A DNA stretch of 7,991 bases from JASFYU01 sp045046905. Its GTDB lineage: Bacteria; Bacteroidota; Bacteroidia; Flavobacteriales; Flavobacteriaceae. The notes below the pieces were generated by a model, which did not search any database, had not been told where the DNA came from, and saw only the letters and a program-made list of their open reading frames with translations. Position numbers and translations under genes: made by a program. Below, one piece after another: positions 1 through 5,792 of this stretch. Every line of letters begins with the position of its first letter. The stretch's first letter is position 1. The stretch lies in NCBI GenBank assembly GCA_045046905.1, contig JASFYU010000049.1, forward strand, positions 1-7,991. Direction: 5' to 3'.

Positions 1-98
1 TTGATAGTTGATAGTTGATAGTTGATAGTTGATAGTTGATAGTTGATAGTTGATAGTTGATAGTTGATAGTTGATAGTTGATAGTTGATAGTTGATAG
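1..98. repeat. Tandem heptamer repeat, 14 perfect copies of TTGATAG
   Basis: The sequence is an uninterrupted run of the 7-base unit TTGATAG, exactly 14 copies with no mismatch, followed by a short poly-A tract. The array starts at the first base of the window, so its true length is unknown. Because 7 is not divisible by 3, every + strand frame hits TGA and TAG. The - strand reads without stops as a repeated seven-residue unit (LSTINYQ), but I see no start feeding it, so I treat the array as non-coding. Perfect identity of copies suggests recent slippage or an unstable, length-variable array. It lies upstream of fixH, probably between it and a preceding cco gene. Confidence 0.97.
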
Positions 99-159
99 TA
101 AAAAAAAACAATCAATAAGAAACCAGGAAATTTTGAGAGCCTATTTTCATCAAAGTAAA

Positions 160-177
160 CTGCCTCAAGATAGGCAG
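160..177. repeat. Inverted repeat / small hairpin
   Basis: CTGCCT and AGGCAG flank a 6-base spacer, giving a perfect 6-bp stem. A second AGGCAGG copy at 194-200 could pair alternatively with the same left arm. There is no T-run after it, so it is not a canonical terminator. It lies in the spacer between the heptamer array and fixH. Confidence 0.55.
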
Positions 178-233
178 GCGAACCTGACGACAAAGGCAGG
201 CCTACAAGGTATTAAAAGGAAACAAGTTTAACA

Positions 234-251
234 TTCCGATAACTGTCGGAG
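234..251. repeat. Inverted repeat / small hairpin upstream of fixH
   Basis: TCCGA (235-239) and TCGGA (246-250) form a 5-bp stem, extended by a T-G wobble pair, around a 6-base loop. This sort of short GC-rich palindrome in an AT-rich spacer is common between flavobacterial genes. It is not followed by a T-run on the + strand. Confidence 0.5.
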
Positions 252-258
252 AATAAAA

Positions 259-270
259 CCCACTGGTGGG
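259..270 (+). promoter_or_regulatory. Short GC hairpin directly before the fixH start
   Basis: CCCAC and GTGGG face each other with two bases between, realistically a 4-bp stem with a 4-base loop. The right arm ends 7 nt before the fixH ATG and is followed by eight A residues, placing the hairpin where a ribosome would bind. No Shine-Dalgarno sequence is visible. Whether it affects translation is inference. Confidence 0.35.
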
Positions 271-277
271 AAAAAAA

Positions 278-724
278 ATGAAAATAAACTGGGGAACAGG
301 AATTGTATTGGCCTTTATAGCCTTTATAAGTTTTATCTTATTTTTTGTGATAAAAATGAGCACTAATGACCAAGCTATGCATGATTTGGTCACTGAAGAA
401 TACTATAAAGTAGAATTAGAATATCAGAAAGAGATCGATGCAGAGACCAATGCCAGTAAATTACCTGTTAAGATAAAGCTTGAGAAAACCAAAGAAGGCT
501 TACTCCTATTATTTCCAAAAGATTTCAATACTAAAAACAGAAAAGGAACAGTGTCACTATACAGACCATCTAATAAGCACTTGGATTTTGACTTACCCAT
601 AAGTCTATCCGATTCACATTTGCTCATACCTGACAAACGCTTGTTGGATGGTCGCTGGGACATTAGAATTTCTTGGAAACAAGACGGCAAAGATTTTTTA
701 CAAAAAGAAAGCATACGCTATTGA
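278..724 (+). CDS. fixH: FixH/CcoH family cbb3 oxidase assembly protein
   Basis: This is a 148-residue FixH-like protein, in the usual size range of the family. FixH/CcoH is a single-span membrane protein associated with assembly of cbb3-type cytochrome c oxidase and its copper supply. Residues 1-27 begin with INWGTGIV and form one hydrophobic N-terminal membrane segment. The family hallmarks DLVTEEYY (37-43) and LEYQKEID (47-53) follow, and a GRWDIRISW stretch lies near the C-terminus (125-133); the soluble part should face the periplasm. I chose the ATG at 278: a GTG at 266 would add only MGKK and lies inside a hairpin. The stop is immediately followed by the ATG of the TauE/SafE gene, so the two are co-transcribed and probably translationally coupled. 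The cbb3 structural genes and ccoG would be expected to the left, beyond the repeat array. Confidence 0.93.
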   Translation: MKINWGTGIVLAFIAFISFILFFVIKMSTNDQAMHDLVTEEYYKVELEYQKEIDAETNASKLPVKIKLEKTKEGLLLLFPKDFNTKNRKGTVSLYRPSNKHLDFDLPISLSDSHLLIPDKRLLDGRWDIRISWKQDGKDFLQKESIRY

Positions 725-1432
725 ATGATACTATCTGCCATCTTATTAGGCTTAATGGGAAGCTTGCATTGCGTTGGCATGTGCGGTCCTATTGCTTTTA
801 TGCTGCCTGTAGACAGAACCAATAGCCTTAAAAAATTCTCTCAAATATTCATTTATCACTTCGGGCGCCTGCTTGCATATGGTGTTATAGGGCTTATTTT
901 TGGGCTTTTAGGAAAAGGCCTGTATCTTTTTGGTATACAACAAAAGCTCTCAATCGGCATTGGTATTTTGATGATTCTTGTTGTACTTATACCCTACAAG
1001 ACGTTTAATAGGTACAACTTTTCAAAACCTATGTACAAAATCATTTCGAAAATTAAGACCCGATTGGGCCAAGAACTCAAAAAGAAAAGCCCCGACACCT
1101 TTTTGACCATCGGTTTTTTAAACGGCTTTCTTCCTTGCGGACTCGTTTATATGGCCCTATTCGGAGCCATCGCCATGGGGAGCGCCCCAAAAGGAGGTTT
1201 ATACATGGTTCTCTTTGGCCTAGGCACCATTCCCTTAATGACTACGGCCATTTATTTTAGTGGATTCCTAAAAGGTGGACTACGGCAAAAAGTACAAAAA
1301 CTCATCCCCGTTTTTGTCGGCTTGGTCGGCCTACTTTTTATACTTCGAGGCATGGGATTGGGCATCCCCTATATATCACCTAAACCTGTAAGCGAGGTAA
1401 TCTCAGCAGAGGTCGAATGTCATCAACCATAA
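725..1432 (+). CDS. TauE/SafE-family (DsbD_2-like) membrane protein of the cbb3 cluster
   Basis: This 235-residue membrane protein has about six hydrophobic segments (roughly 1-27, 45-66, 74-93, 125-150, 158-180 and 193-212). It belongs to the family usually named 'sulfite exporter TauE/SafE' (DsbD_2-like). Two cysteine motifs sit in the membrane halves: HCVGMCGP (15-22) near the N-terminus and LPCGLVY (136-142) in the second half. Such motifs suggest thiol or copper handling rather than sulfite export. In Bacteroidota this gene commonly follows fixH at the end of the cco cluster, so a role in copper delivery or redox maturation of cbb3 oxidase is the likeliest reading, though not proven. The ATG directly abuts the fixH stop. 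The C-terminal end carries an extra Cys-His pair (232-233). The transport annotation should not be taken literally. Confidence 0.9.
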   Translation: MILSAILLGLMGSLHCVGMCGPIAFMLPVDRTNSLKKFSQIFIYHFGRLLAYGVIGLIFGLLGKGLYLFGIQQKLSIGIGILMILVVLIPYKTFNRYNFSKPMYKIISKIKTRLGQELKKKSPDTFLTIGFLNGFLPCGLVYMALFGAIAMGSAPKGGLYMVLFGLGTIPLMTTAIYFSGFLKGGLRQKVQKLIPVFVGLVGLLFILRGMGLGIPYISPKPVSEVISAEVECHQP

Positions 1433-1500
1433 ATACTACAGATTAAAAATCTCTTACTATTAATATGAATTATATCATATTCTTAAGCCATATTATCATA

Positions 1501-1508
1501 GAACTTTG
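1501..1508 (+). promoter_or_regulatory. Weak Bacteroidota-like -7 element before the CoA-transferase
   Basis: GAACTTTG matches the Bacteroidota -7 consensus TANNTTTG except at its first base, and lies 21 nt before the ATG at 1530, a normal distance. I see no clear TTG-type -33 element at the right spacing, so this is only a candidate. A separate promoter here would make the CoA-transferase, globin and dioxygenase an operon distinct from fixH. Confidence 0.3.
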
Positions 1509-1529
1509 CACTTGTAAAAACAATAAAAC

Positions 1530-2798
1530 ATGAGAATAGTTTCAACAGCCGAAGCCGTATCCAGTATAAAATCAGGTGACCGGGTCTTTCTTCAAGGTGC
1601 CGCCATGACTCCGAATATCTTAATCGATGCCATGTGCGAGAGGCATAAAGAACTTGAAAACATTGAAATAATATCGATCCACACCGAAGGTGAGGCAAAA
1701 TATACTTTACCAGCCTACAATGGCTCGTTTAAAGTAAACAGTTGCTTTGTAGGCAGTAACGTACGAAAATCGGTAAACACCCACCGTGGCGATTATATTC
1801 CCATATTTTTAAGCGAAATACATTTACTATTTAGGCGAAGTATATTGCCTTTAGATGTTGCCATAGTACAGGTTTCCCCGCCTGATAAACATGGGTATTG
1901 CTCCTTGGGAGTTTCCGTTGATGTAGCCTTACCAGCCATACAAACCGCCAAAACGGTTATCGCACAAATTAACCCCCGAGTTCCCCGTACCCATGGTGAC
2001 GGGATTATTCATATACGAAATATTGACCTGGCAGTCGAGGTAGATATGCCTATTCATACACATAATCCGGCAACACTCAGCGAAACCGATTATTTGATAG
2101 GAAAAAATGTAGCAGCACTTATCGAAGATGGCGCTACTTTACAACTGGGTATCGGCAATATTCCGAATGCTGTTTTAAACAACTTAGAGCACCATAAACG
2201 TTTGGGTATTCATACCGAAATGTTTTCTGACGGCTTACTACCATTGATAGAAAAAGGGGTAGTCACCGGAGAGGAAAAAGAAATAAAAACCGGAAAAATA
2301 GTCACCTGTTTTGCCGTTGGTTCTCAAAAATTATACGACTTTGTAGATGATAACCCCCTCGTACATTTTAAAGAAGCGGGCTATACCAACGATACCGCCA
2401 TTATCAGAAAAAATCCAAAGGTGACCGCAATTAACAGTGCCATAGAAATAGACCTTACAGGTCAAGTTTGTGCAGATACTATTGGAAGTAGACAATTCTC
2501 GGGAGTAGGTGGTCAAATGGATTTTATTAGGGCCGCCTCGCTTTCTCAAGGAGGAAAGCCTATTTTTGCTATACCCTCGGCAACCGCGAAAGGTGTTTCG
2601 AAGATTACACCCTTTCTAAAAGAAGGTGCAGGCGTTACCACCACGCGAGCTCACGTACATTATGTAGCTACCGAATATGGTGTAGTCGACCTTTTTGGAA
2701 AGAATTTGCATCAACGAGCCAAAGCATTGATTTCAATTGCCCATCCTGACCACCAAGAAATGCTTGAAAAAGCTGCCTTTGAGAGATTTCAAAGATAA
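1530..2798 (+). CDS. Acetyl-CoA hydrolase / 4-hydroxybutyrate-type CoA-transferase
   Basis: The 422-residue protein fits the length of the two-domain acetyl-CoA hydrolase/transferase family (Cat1, 4-hydroxybutyrate CoA-transferase AbfT, Ach1). These cytoplasmic enzymes move CoA between acetyl-CoA and a carboxylic acid through a glutamyl-CoA intermediate. Visible hallmarks are SPPDKHGYCSLGVSVD (116-131), GIGNIPNAV (207-215) in the second domain, GIHTEMFSDG (226-235), the GQVCADTIGS stretch (311-320) and GVGGQMDF (325-332). Glu230 in GIHTEM is the best candidate for the catalytic glutamate of AbfT-type enzymes. Start: ATG at 1530, with no Shine-Dalgarno sequence. The globin gene follows within 25 nt, so they are probably one transcript. 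The substrate cannot be told from sequence: acetate, propionate, butyrate or 4-hydroxybutyrate are all possible, and a plain hydrolase is less likely given the transferase-like motifs. Confidence 0.92.
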   Translation: MRIVSTAEAVSSIKSGDRVFLQGAAMTPNILIDAMCERHKELENIEIISIHTEGEAKYTLPAYNGSFKVNSCFVGSNVRKSVNTHRGDYIPIFLSEIHLLFRRSILPLDVAIVQVSPPDKHGYCSLGVSVDVALPAIQTAKTVIAQINPRVPRTHGDGIIHIRNIDLAVEVDMPIHTHNPATLSETDYLIGKNVAALIEDGATLQLGIGNIPNAVLNNLEHHKRLGIHTEMFSDGLLPLIEKGVVTGEEKEIKTGKIVTCFAVGSQKLYDFVDDNPLVHFKEAGYTNDTAIIRKNPKVTAINSAIEIDLTGQVCADTIGSRQFSGVGGQMDFIRAASLSQGGKPIFAIPSATAKGVSKITPFLKEGAGVTTTRAHVHYVATEYGVVDLFGKNLHQRAKALISIAHPDHQEMLEKAAFERFQR

Positions 2799-2821
2799 AT
2801 TTGAATAGATTTCATTCGACA

Positions 2822-3211
2822 ATGTCTAAAACCGAAATAAATAACAGAGAAGATGTCAAGCTTTTAGTTACCTCTTTCTATACGAAAATAAGAGCCCATG
2901 AAATTCTTGGCCCTATATTCAATGGTATAATTACCGATTGGGACACCCATCTAGATTTGTTGACAGATTTTTGGGAAACTCAACTTTTTCTAAAACGAAA
3001 ATACCATGGAAATCCGGTTACTGCACATCAAGAAGTAGATGACAAAATGAACCACACGATTACCTCTGAACATTTTGGATTGTGGCTCAACCTTTGGTTT
3101 GAAACCCTAGATGAGCTCTTTGAAGGAGAAACAGCGTGGATAGCCAAGAACAGGGCACAAAAAATGAGTACCATGCTGTTTATGCAAATGTTTCAACACA
3201 GAAATCGCTAA
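2822..3211 (+). CDS. Group III truncated haemoglobin
   Basis: The protein is 129 residues from the ATG at 2822; a TTG at 2801, two bases after the previous stop, would add seven residues, but the MSKTEIN start fits the family better. It is a small haem globin of the group III (P) class, related to Campylobacter Ctb. Matching positions are Tyr20 (B10) in SFYTKIR, GPIFN (30-34), His43 (E7) in the WDTHLDLLTDFW stretch, GNP followed by His69 as probable proximal haem ligand, and Trp88 in HFGLWLNLW as the likely G8 tryptophan. The family binds O2 or NO and is associated with low-oxygen metabolism or nitrosative stress; the partner here is unknown. It sits between the CoA-transferase and tryptophan dioxygenase with gaps of about 20 nt, so co-transcription is likely. 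Residue assignments come from recalled alignment and are approximate. Confidence 0.92.
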   Translation: MSKTEINNREDVKLLVTSFYTKIRAHEILGPIFNGIITDWDTHLDLLTDFWETQLFLKRKYHGNPVTAHQEVDDKMNHTITSEHFGLWLNLWFETLDELFEGETAWIAKNRAQKMSTMLFMQMFQHRNR

Positions 3212-3231
3212 AAATTTAAAGTACGACTACC

Positions 3232-4131
3232 TTGGATACCCATAAAAAAATAAAGCAGAAATACGAACAGCTAGGTGAGAACCCCGAAACCTATCTCAAA
3301 GGCCTTTTACACGCCAAACCCATTACCTATTGGGATTATATAGAGGTTGACACCTTGCTATCGCTTCAAAAGCCGCGCACACATTTTAAGGATGAGACCA
3401 TTTTTATCATGTACCATCAGATGACAGAGCTCTTGTTGAAAATGATGCGCCATGAAATCGAACAAATCGTTGAAGAAGAATTGCTGACCGAAGAATTTCT
3501 AATTACCAAGATCAATCGGTTAAACCGCTACACGACCATGCTTATCACCTCTTTCGATATTATGAAAGAAGGCATGGACTATGATGACTACAACACCTTT
3601 AGGTCAACATTGACCCCCGCAAGCGGTTTTCAAAGTGCCCAGTTCCGATATATAGAACTAAACTGCACCCGTTTGCAAAACCTCATCAACACCGAGGGCA
3701 AAGAGCGGCTTACAGAGCAGCCTACCACAGCTGAATATTTTGAACACATCTATTGGAAAGATGCCGGACTAAATCGTAAAACAGGCAAAAAAACCTTAAC
3801 ATTGATTCAGTTCGAAGAAAAATATCTCGAAAGTTTTATCGCCCTTTCCAAAAAAATAGAGGGCAATACCATAGAAGACAAAATCATGAAACTGCCAAAT
3901 CTCTCTGCAGGATTGAAAGAAAAATTAAAAGAATTCGATCATTTATACAATGTAGAATGGCCCTTGGTACATTTGAAAACCGCCGAGCACTATTTGAACA
4001 GTAAAGGAGAACAGAAAGCGGCAACGGGAGGTTCCGAATGGAAAAAGTATTTACACCCAAAACACCAACAACGTAAGTTTTTCCCTTTGTTGTGGACAGA
4101 TGATGAAAAACAAGAATGGGGAGCCGTATAA
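3232..4131 (+). CDS. kynA: Tryptophan 2,3-dioxygenase
   Basis: This 299-residue haem enzyme opens the indole ring of L-tryptophan with O2 to give N-formylkynurenine, the first step of the kynurenine pathway. Diagnostic stretches are YWDYIEVDTLLSLQ (33-46), the YHQMTELLLK block with His62 (61-70), FRSTLTPASGFQSAQFR (123-139), whose Arg124 should bind the substrate carboxylate, and WPLVHLKTAEHYL (243-255), where His247 is the expected haem ligand. TGGS (265-268) is the conserved C-terminal loop. The start is TTG at 3232: an in-frame TAA lies at 3217-3219, no ATG occurs before the conserved core, and the N-terminus KYEQLGENPETYL is family-like. The globin ends 20 nt upstream. No other kynurenine-pathway gene (kynB, kynU) is visible in the window. 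Confidence 0.95.
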   Translation: MDTHKKIKQKYEQLGENPETYLKGLLHAKPITYWDYIEVDTLLSLQKPRTHFKDETIFIMYHQMTELLLKMMRHEIEQIVEEELLTEEFLITKINRLNRYTTMLITSFDIMKEGMDYDDYNTFRSTLTPASGFQSAQFRYIELNCTRLQNLINTEGKERLTEQPTTAEYFEHIYWKDAGLNRKTGKKTLTLIQFEEKYLESFIALSKKIEGNTIEDKIMKLPNLSAGLKEKLKEFDHLYNVEWPLVHLKTAEHYLNSKGEQKAATGGSEWKKYLHPKHQQRKFFPLLWTDDEKQEWGAV

Positions 4132-4143
4132 AGCCCTCTTTAT
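4128..4143. terminator. Possible shared terminator hairpin between convergent genes
   Basis: ATAAAG and CTTTAT form a 6-bp stem with a CCCT loop spanning the 11-nt gap between tryptophan dioxygenase and the convergent membrane protein gene, overlapping the dioxygenase stop and touching the other stop. The stem is AT-rich and there is no real T-run, so it would be a weak bidirectional terminator at best. Confidence 0.25.
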
Positions 4144-5345
4144 TAGCGCCCCTTCCAATTCGTAGCCAAGATAAAAACCAAGCTCAACGGAATCAAAAGA
4201 CTCCCCACTGCCAATACATCGAAATAGATATCGAAAAATGAAGAATTGAGCCACACGACTATTCCCTTATAAAAAATAAGCCCTTCGGTCACAAAAAACC
4301 CTATCAAGTACAGGAAGTAACCTTTTTTCGAAATCTTCATCAGTTTAAAATAATCAAAGAACAAAAAAAGACTGATGCTAACCACGCCTAAGAACGTCCA
4401 ATGTAGATATCCGATAGTAAAGTCCAATACGGTCGCCGCTAAATTGGCGAAATAAGGGAGAGCCGTTAGCAGTTGCAACAACATTTTAATACCAAGCAAT
4501 ACCGCTATGGTTTTTAACAGGCCATATTGAAAGGGCGATAACATTAGACCTGATCTTTCTCTCGGACCGGCAAGTTTCATAAGCAAGATACGAAAAGCAT
4601 AAAGTTGTAATAAGGCCCCAGCACCCCCCAAAACATAAAGTAGTATCGACGGGTTTGTAAACAAAGTCGACAAGAAGAAAGTTAAAACCACTCCTAGATT
4701 GAGACTCCAAAAGAACCGCTTGAAAATTTTGTCCGACAAACTGATTTTTCGCTCCTCAAAGATATAGAGCACTATGCCTATAAGTGCCAAGATCATCCAT
4801 CCGTTATAAAGAAAATGCAGATAAAAATAGATGGCCAAACGATACCAAATAGATTGTGCTCCCAAGGTATTCATAATCACCCCCAGAACCCAAGGCCCCA
4901 AACTGGAAACCACTAGATACCAAAGGGCGATGCGTATGCACGTATAGGAATTTGTTTTTTTAAGGATAGTTGGAGTATGTTTTAGAAAGAACCATGCAAA
5001 CCAATACGAGGCAAATAGAAAAAGAGTAGAAAAAACAATCGAAAATAGCGCATACCCCTGAAAGGGAAAGGTCAAGAGCATACCAAGCAATGTCAACTGG
5101 GTAAACCAGAATATTCTTCGATATTTTTTATCGAGGTTTAACTTATCGAGATACAATTTGTACAAGAGCGTAGTCAATGCCATATATACCCAACCCAGCA
5201 ACGCAATATGAGAATGGGTATGTACAAAAAATTTATAATTAACAGGAATCGCTACCGAATAAAAAGACCGCAGCACCACGCCCAAAATGGCCGCCAACAA
5301 AAAATAGAACAACGCAATTCTAATATGGGTTTTTAACTTAATCAT
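4143..5345 (-). CDS. Polytopic membrane protein resembling haem-copper oxidase subunit I
   Basis: The 400-residue protein is almost entirely hydrophobic, with about 11-12 predicted membrane spans. Three His motifs fall at membrane segments: an H-x-H-x-H cluster (His42, His44, His46) leading into IALLGWVYMALTTLLY, then YLHFLYNGWM (His177), and GYLHWTFLG (His315). This pattern recalls cytochrome oxidase or NO-reductase subunit I and NnrS-like proteins, but I cannot place the full ligand set, so I do not call it an oxidase. It may bind haem or copper. Start: ATG at 5345 is preferred over an in-frame TTG at 5369, because a perfect -7 promoter element (5367-5374) overlaps that TTG. It is convergent with tryptophan dioxygenase, 11 nt apart, and apparently monocistronic. 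Nearness to cbb3 maturation genes hints at a respiratory or haem role; this is inference. Confidence 0.85.
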   Translation of the reverse strand: MIKLKTHIRIALFYFLLAAILGVVLRSFYSVAIPVNYKFFVHTHSHIALLGWVYMALTTLLYKLYLDKLNLDKKYRRIFWFTQLTLLGMLLTFPFQGYALFSIVFSTLFLFASYWFAWFFLKHTPTILKKTNSYTCIRIALWYLVVSSLGPWVLGVIMNTLGAQSIWYRLAIYFYLHFLYNGWMILALIGIVLYIFEERKISLSDKIFKRFFWSLNLGVVLTFFLSTLFTNPSILLYVLGGAGALLQLYAFRILLMKLAGPRERSGLMLSPFQYGLLKTIAVLLGIKMLLQLLTALPYFANLAATVLDFTIGYLHWTFLGVVSISLFLFFDYFKLMKISKKGYFLYLIGFFVTEGLIFYKGIVVWLNSSFFDIYFDVLAVGSLLIPLSLVFILATNWKGR

Positions 5346-5366
5346 CTTTGTGGCTATTTCGGAAAG

Positions 5367-5374
5367 CAAATATA
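5367..5374 (-). promoter_or_regulatory. Bacteroidota -7 promoter element (TATATTTG)
   Basis: On the - strand this reads TATATTTG, an exact match to the Bacteroidota sigma -7 consensus TANNTTTG. Transcription would begin about 5-7 nt downstream, leaving a roughly 15-nt leader before the ATG at 5345. This makes translation from the upstream TTG (5369) impossible from this promoter. No clear -33 TTTG box is visible at 19-21 nt upstream, so strength is uncertain. Confidence 0.55.
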
Positions 5375-5792
5375 ACCAAGGGTCATGAAACCCGCTTTAT
5401 GTATTTAAAAGTTTATCAGATAGAGAAACTATGGTGAAATACAAAGTTTCAGCCAATATGTATCACAACCAATACCAGTCTTTACGGGTCATAAACTATG
5501 AAATAAGGTAGAACCAAGCTGTTTCTTTGCAGGGGTTTCATAACGTTACAAACCTGTATTACCCATAAATAACATTTGATAATAAGTGAGTTAACTGTTA
5601 TTCGTCACTACAATATTTATTTTTTAATACAATATGACAAAATCTCTTTTAAAAACAGATTACCCACCAGCGAAAGGGTTGTTCAGACCTTTACCAAGGA
5701 GCGTTAAATCGAAAACCCCGTGGCAGAGCCTAGGAGAATTCTTTTTGATTAAACCCTTAATGAAGAATTAAAATCCTATTATCGAACGTAGC
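5375..5792. other. Intergenic region, largely featureless
   Basis: About 420 nt separate the divergently placed start of the membrane protein gene from the end of the 601-residue gene. The left part is AT-rich. An inverted repeat, GAAACT (5425-5430) with AGTTTC (5445-5450), and two 8-base palindromes (TAACGTTA near 5541, AGTTAACT near 5590) are visible, any of which could be chance. The right part (about 5660-5745) is noticeably richer in GC and carries a weak ORF described separately. No tRNA, known riboswitch or convincing terminator was recognised. Confidence 0.6.
5634..5771 (+). CDS. Possible small basic protein (45 aa), doubtful
   Basis: An ATG-initiated frame of 45 codons lies on the + strand within a GC-richer patch of an AT-rich spacer. 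The product is strongly basic (starting MTKSLLKTDYPPAKG, with many Lys, Arg and Pro), with no membrane segment or recognised domain. It would converge on the 601-residue gene, ending 21 nt from that gene's stop. No Shine-Dalgarno sequence or good promoter is visible. Alternatives are a small RNA or the decayed end of a transposase gene: another frame here reads LNRKPRGRA before a stop, faintly like the LN-x-RPR stretch of IS30-type transposases. I cannot decide among these from one sequence. Confidence 0.22.
   Translation: MTKSLLKTDYPPAKGLFRPLPRSVKSKTPWQSLGEFFLIKPLMKN

Noticed and set aside
1..98. Minus-strand open frame through the heptamer array (repeating LSTINYQ)
   Set aside because: It is open only because the complementary heptamer has no stop codons in any phase; no start codon or upstream coding signal is visible.
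1..98. Possible CRISPR array
   Set aside because: Units are 7 bp, contiguous and without spacers; this is a simple tandem repeat.
1440..1452. AGATT-AAA-AATCT as terminator after the TauE/SafE gene
   Set aside because: The stem is 5 bp, entirely AT-rich but for one pair, and is not followed by a T-run.
2801..2821. TTG start at 2801 for the globin
   Set aside because: It adds seven residues with no family resemblance; ATG at 2822 gives the usual group III length. It is not excluded.
4486..4710. Minus-strand 74-codon frame within the membrane protein gene
   Set aside because: Out-of-frame shadow of the 400-residue protein, which carries the motif-bearing frame.
5740..5755. Palindrome AGAATTCT followed by T-run as a + strand terminator
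   Set aside because: The palindrome has no loop and could not form a normal hairpin; the T-run is broken.
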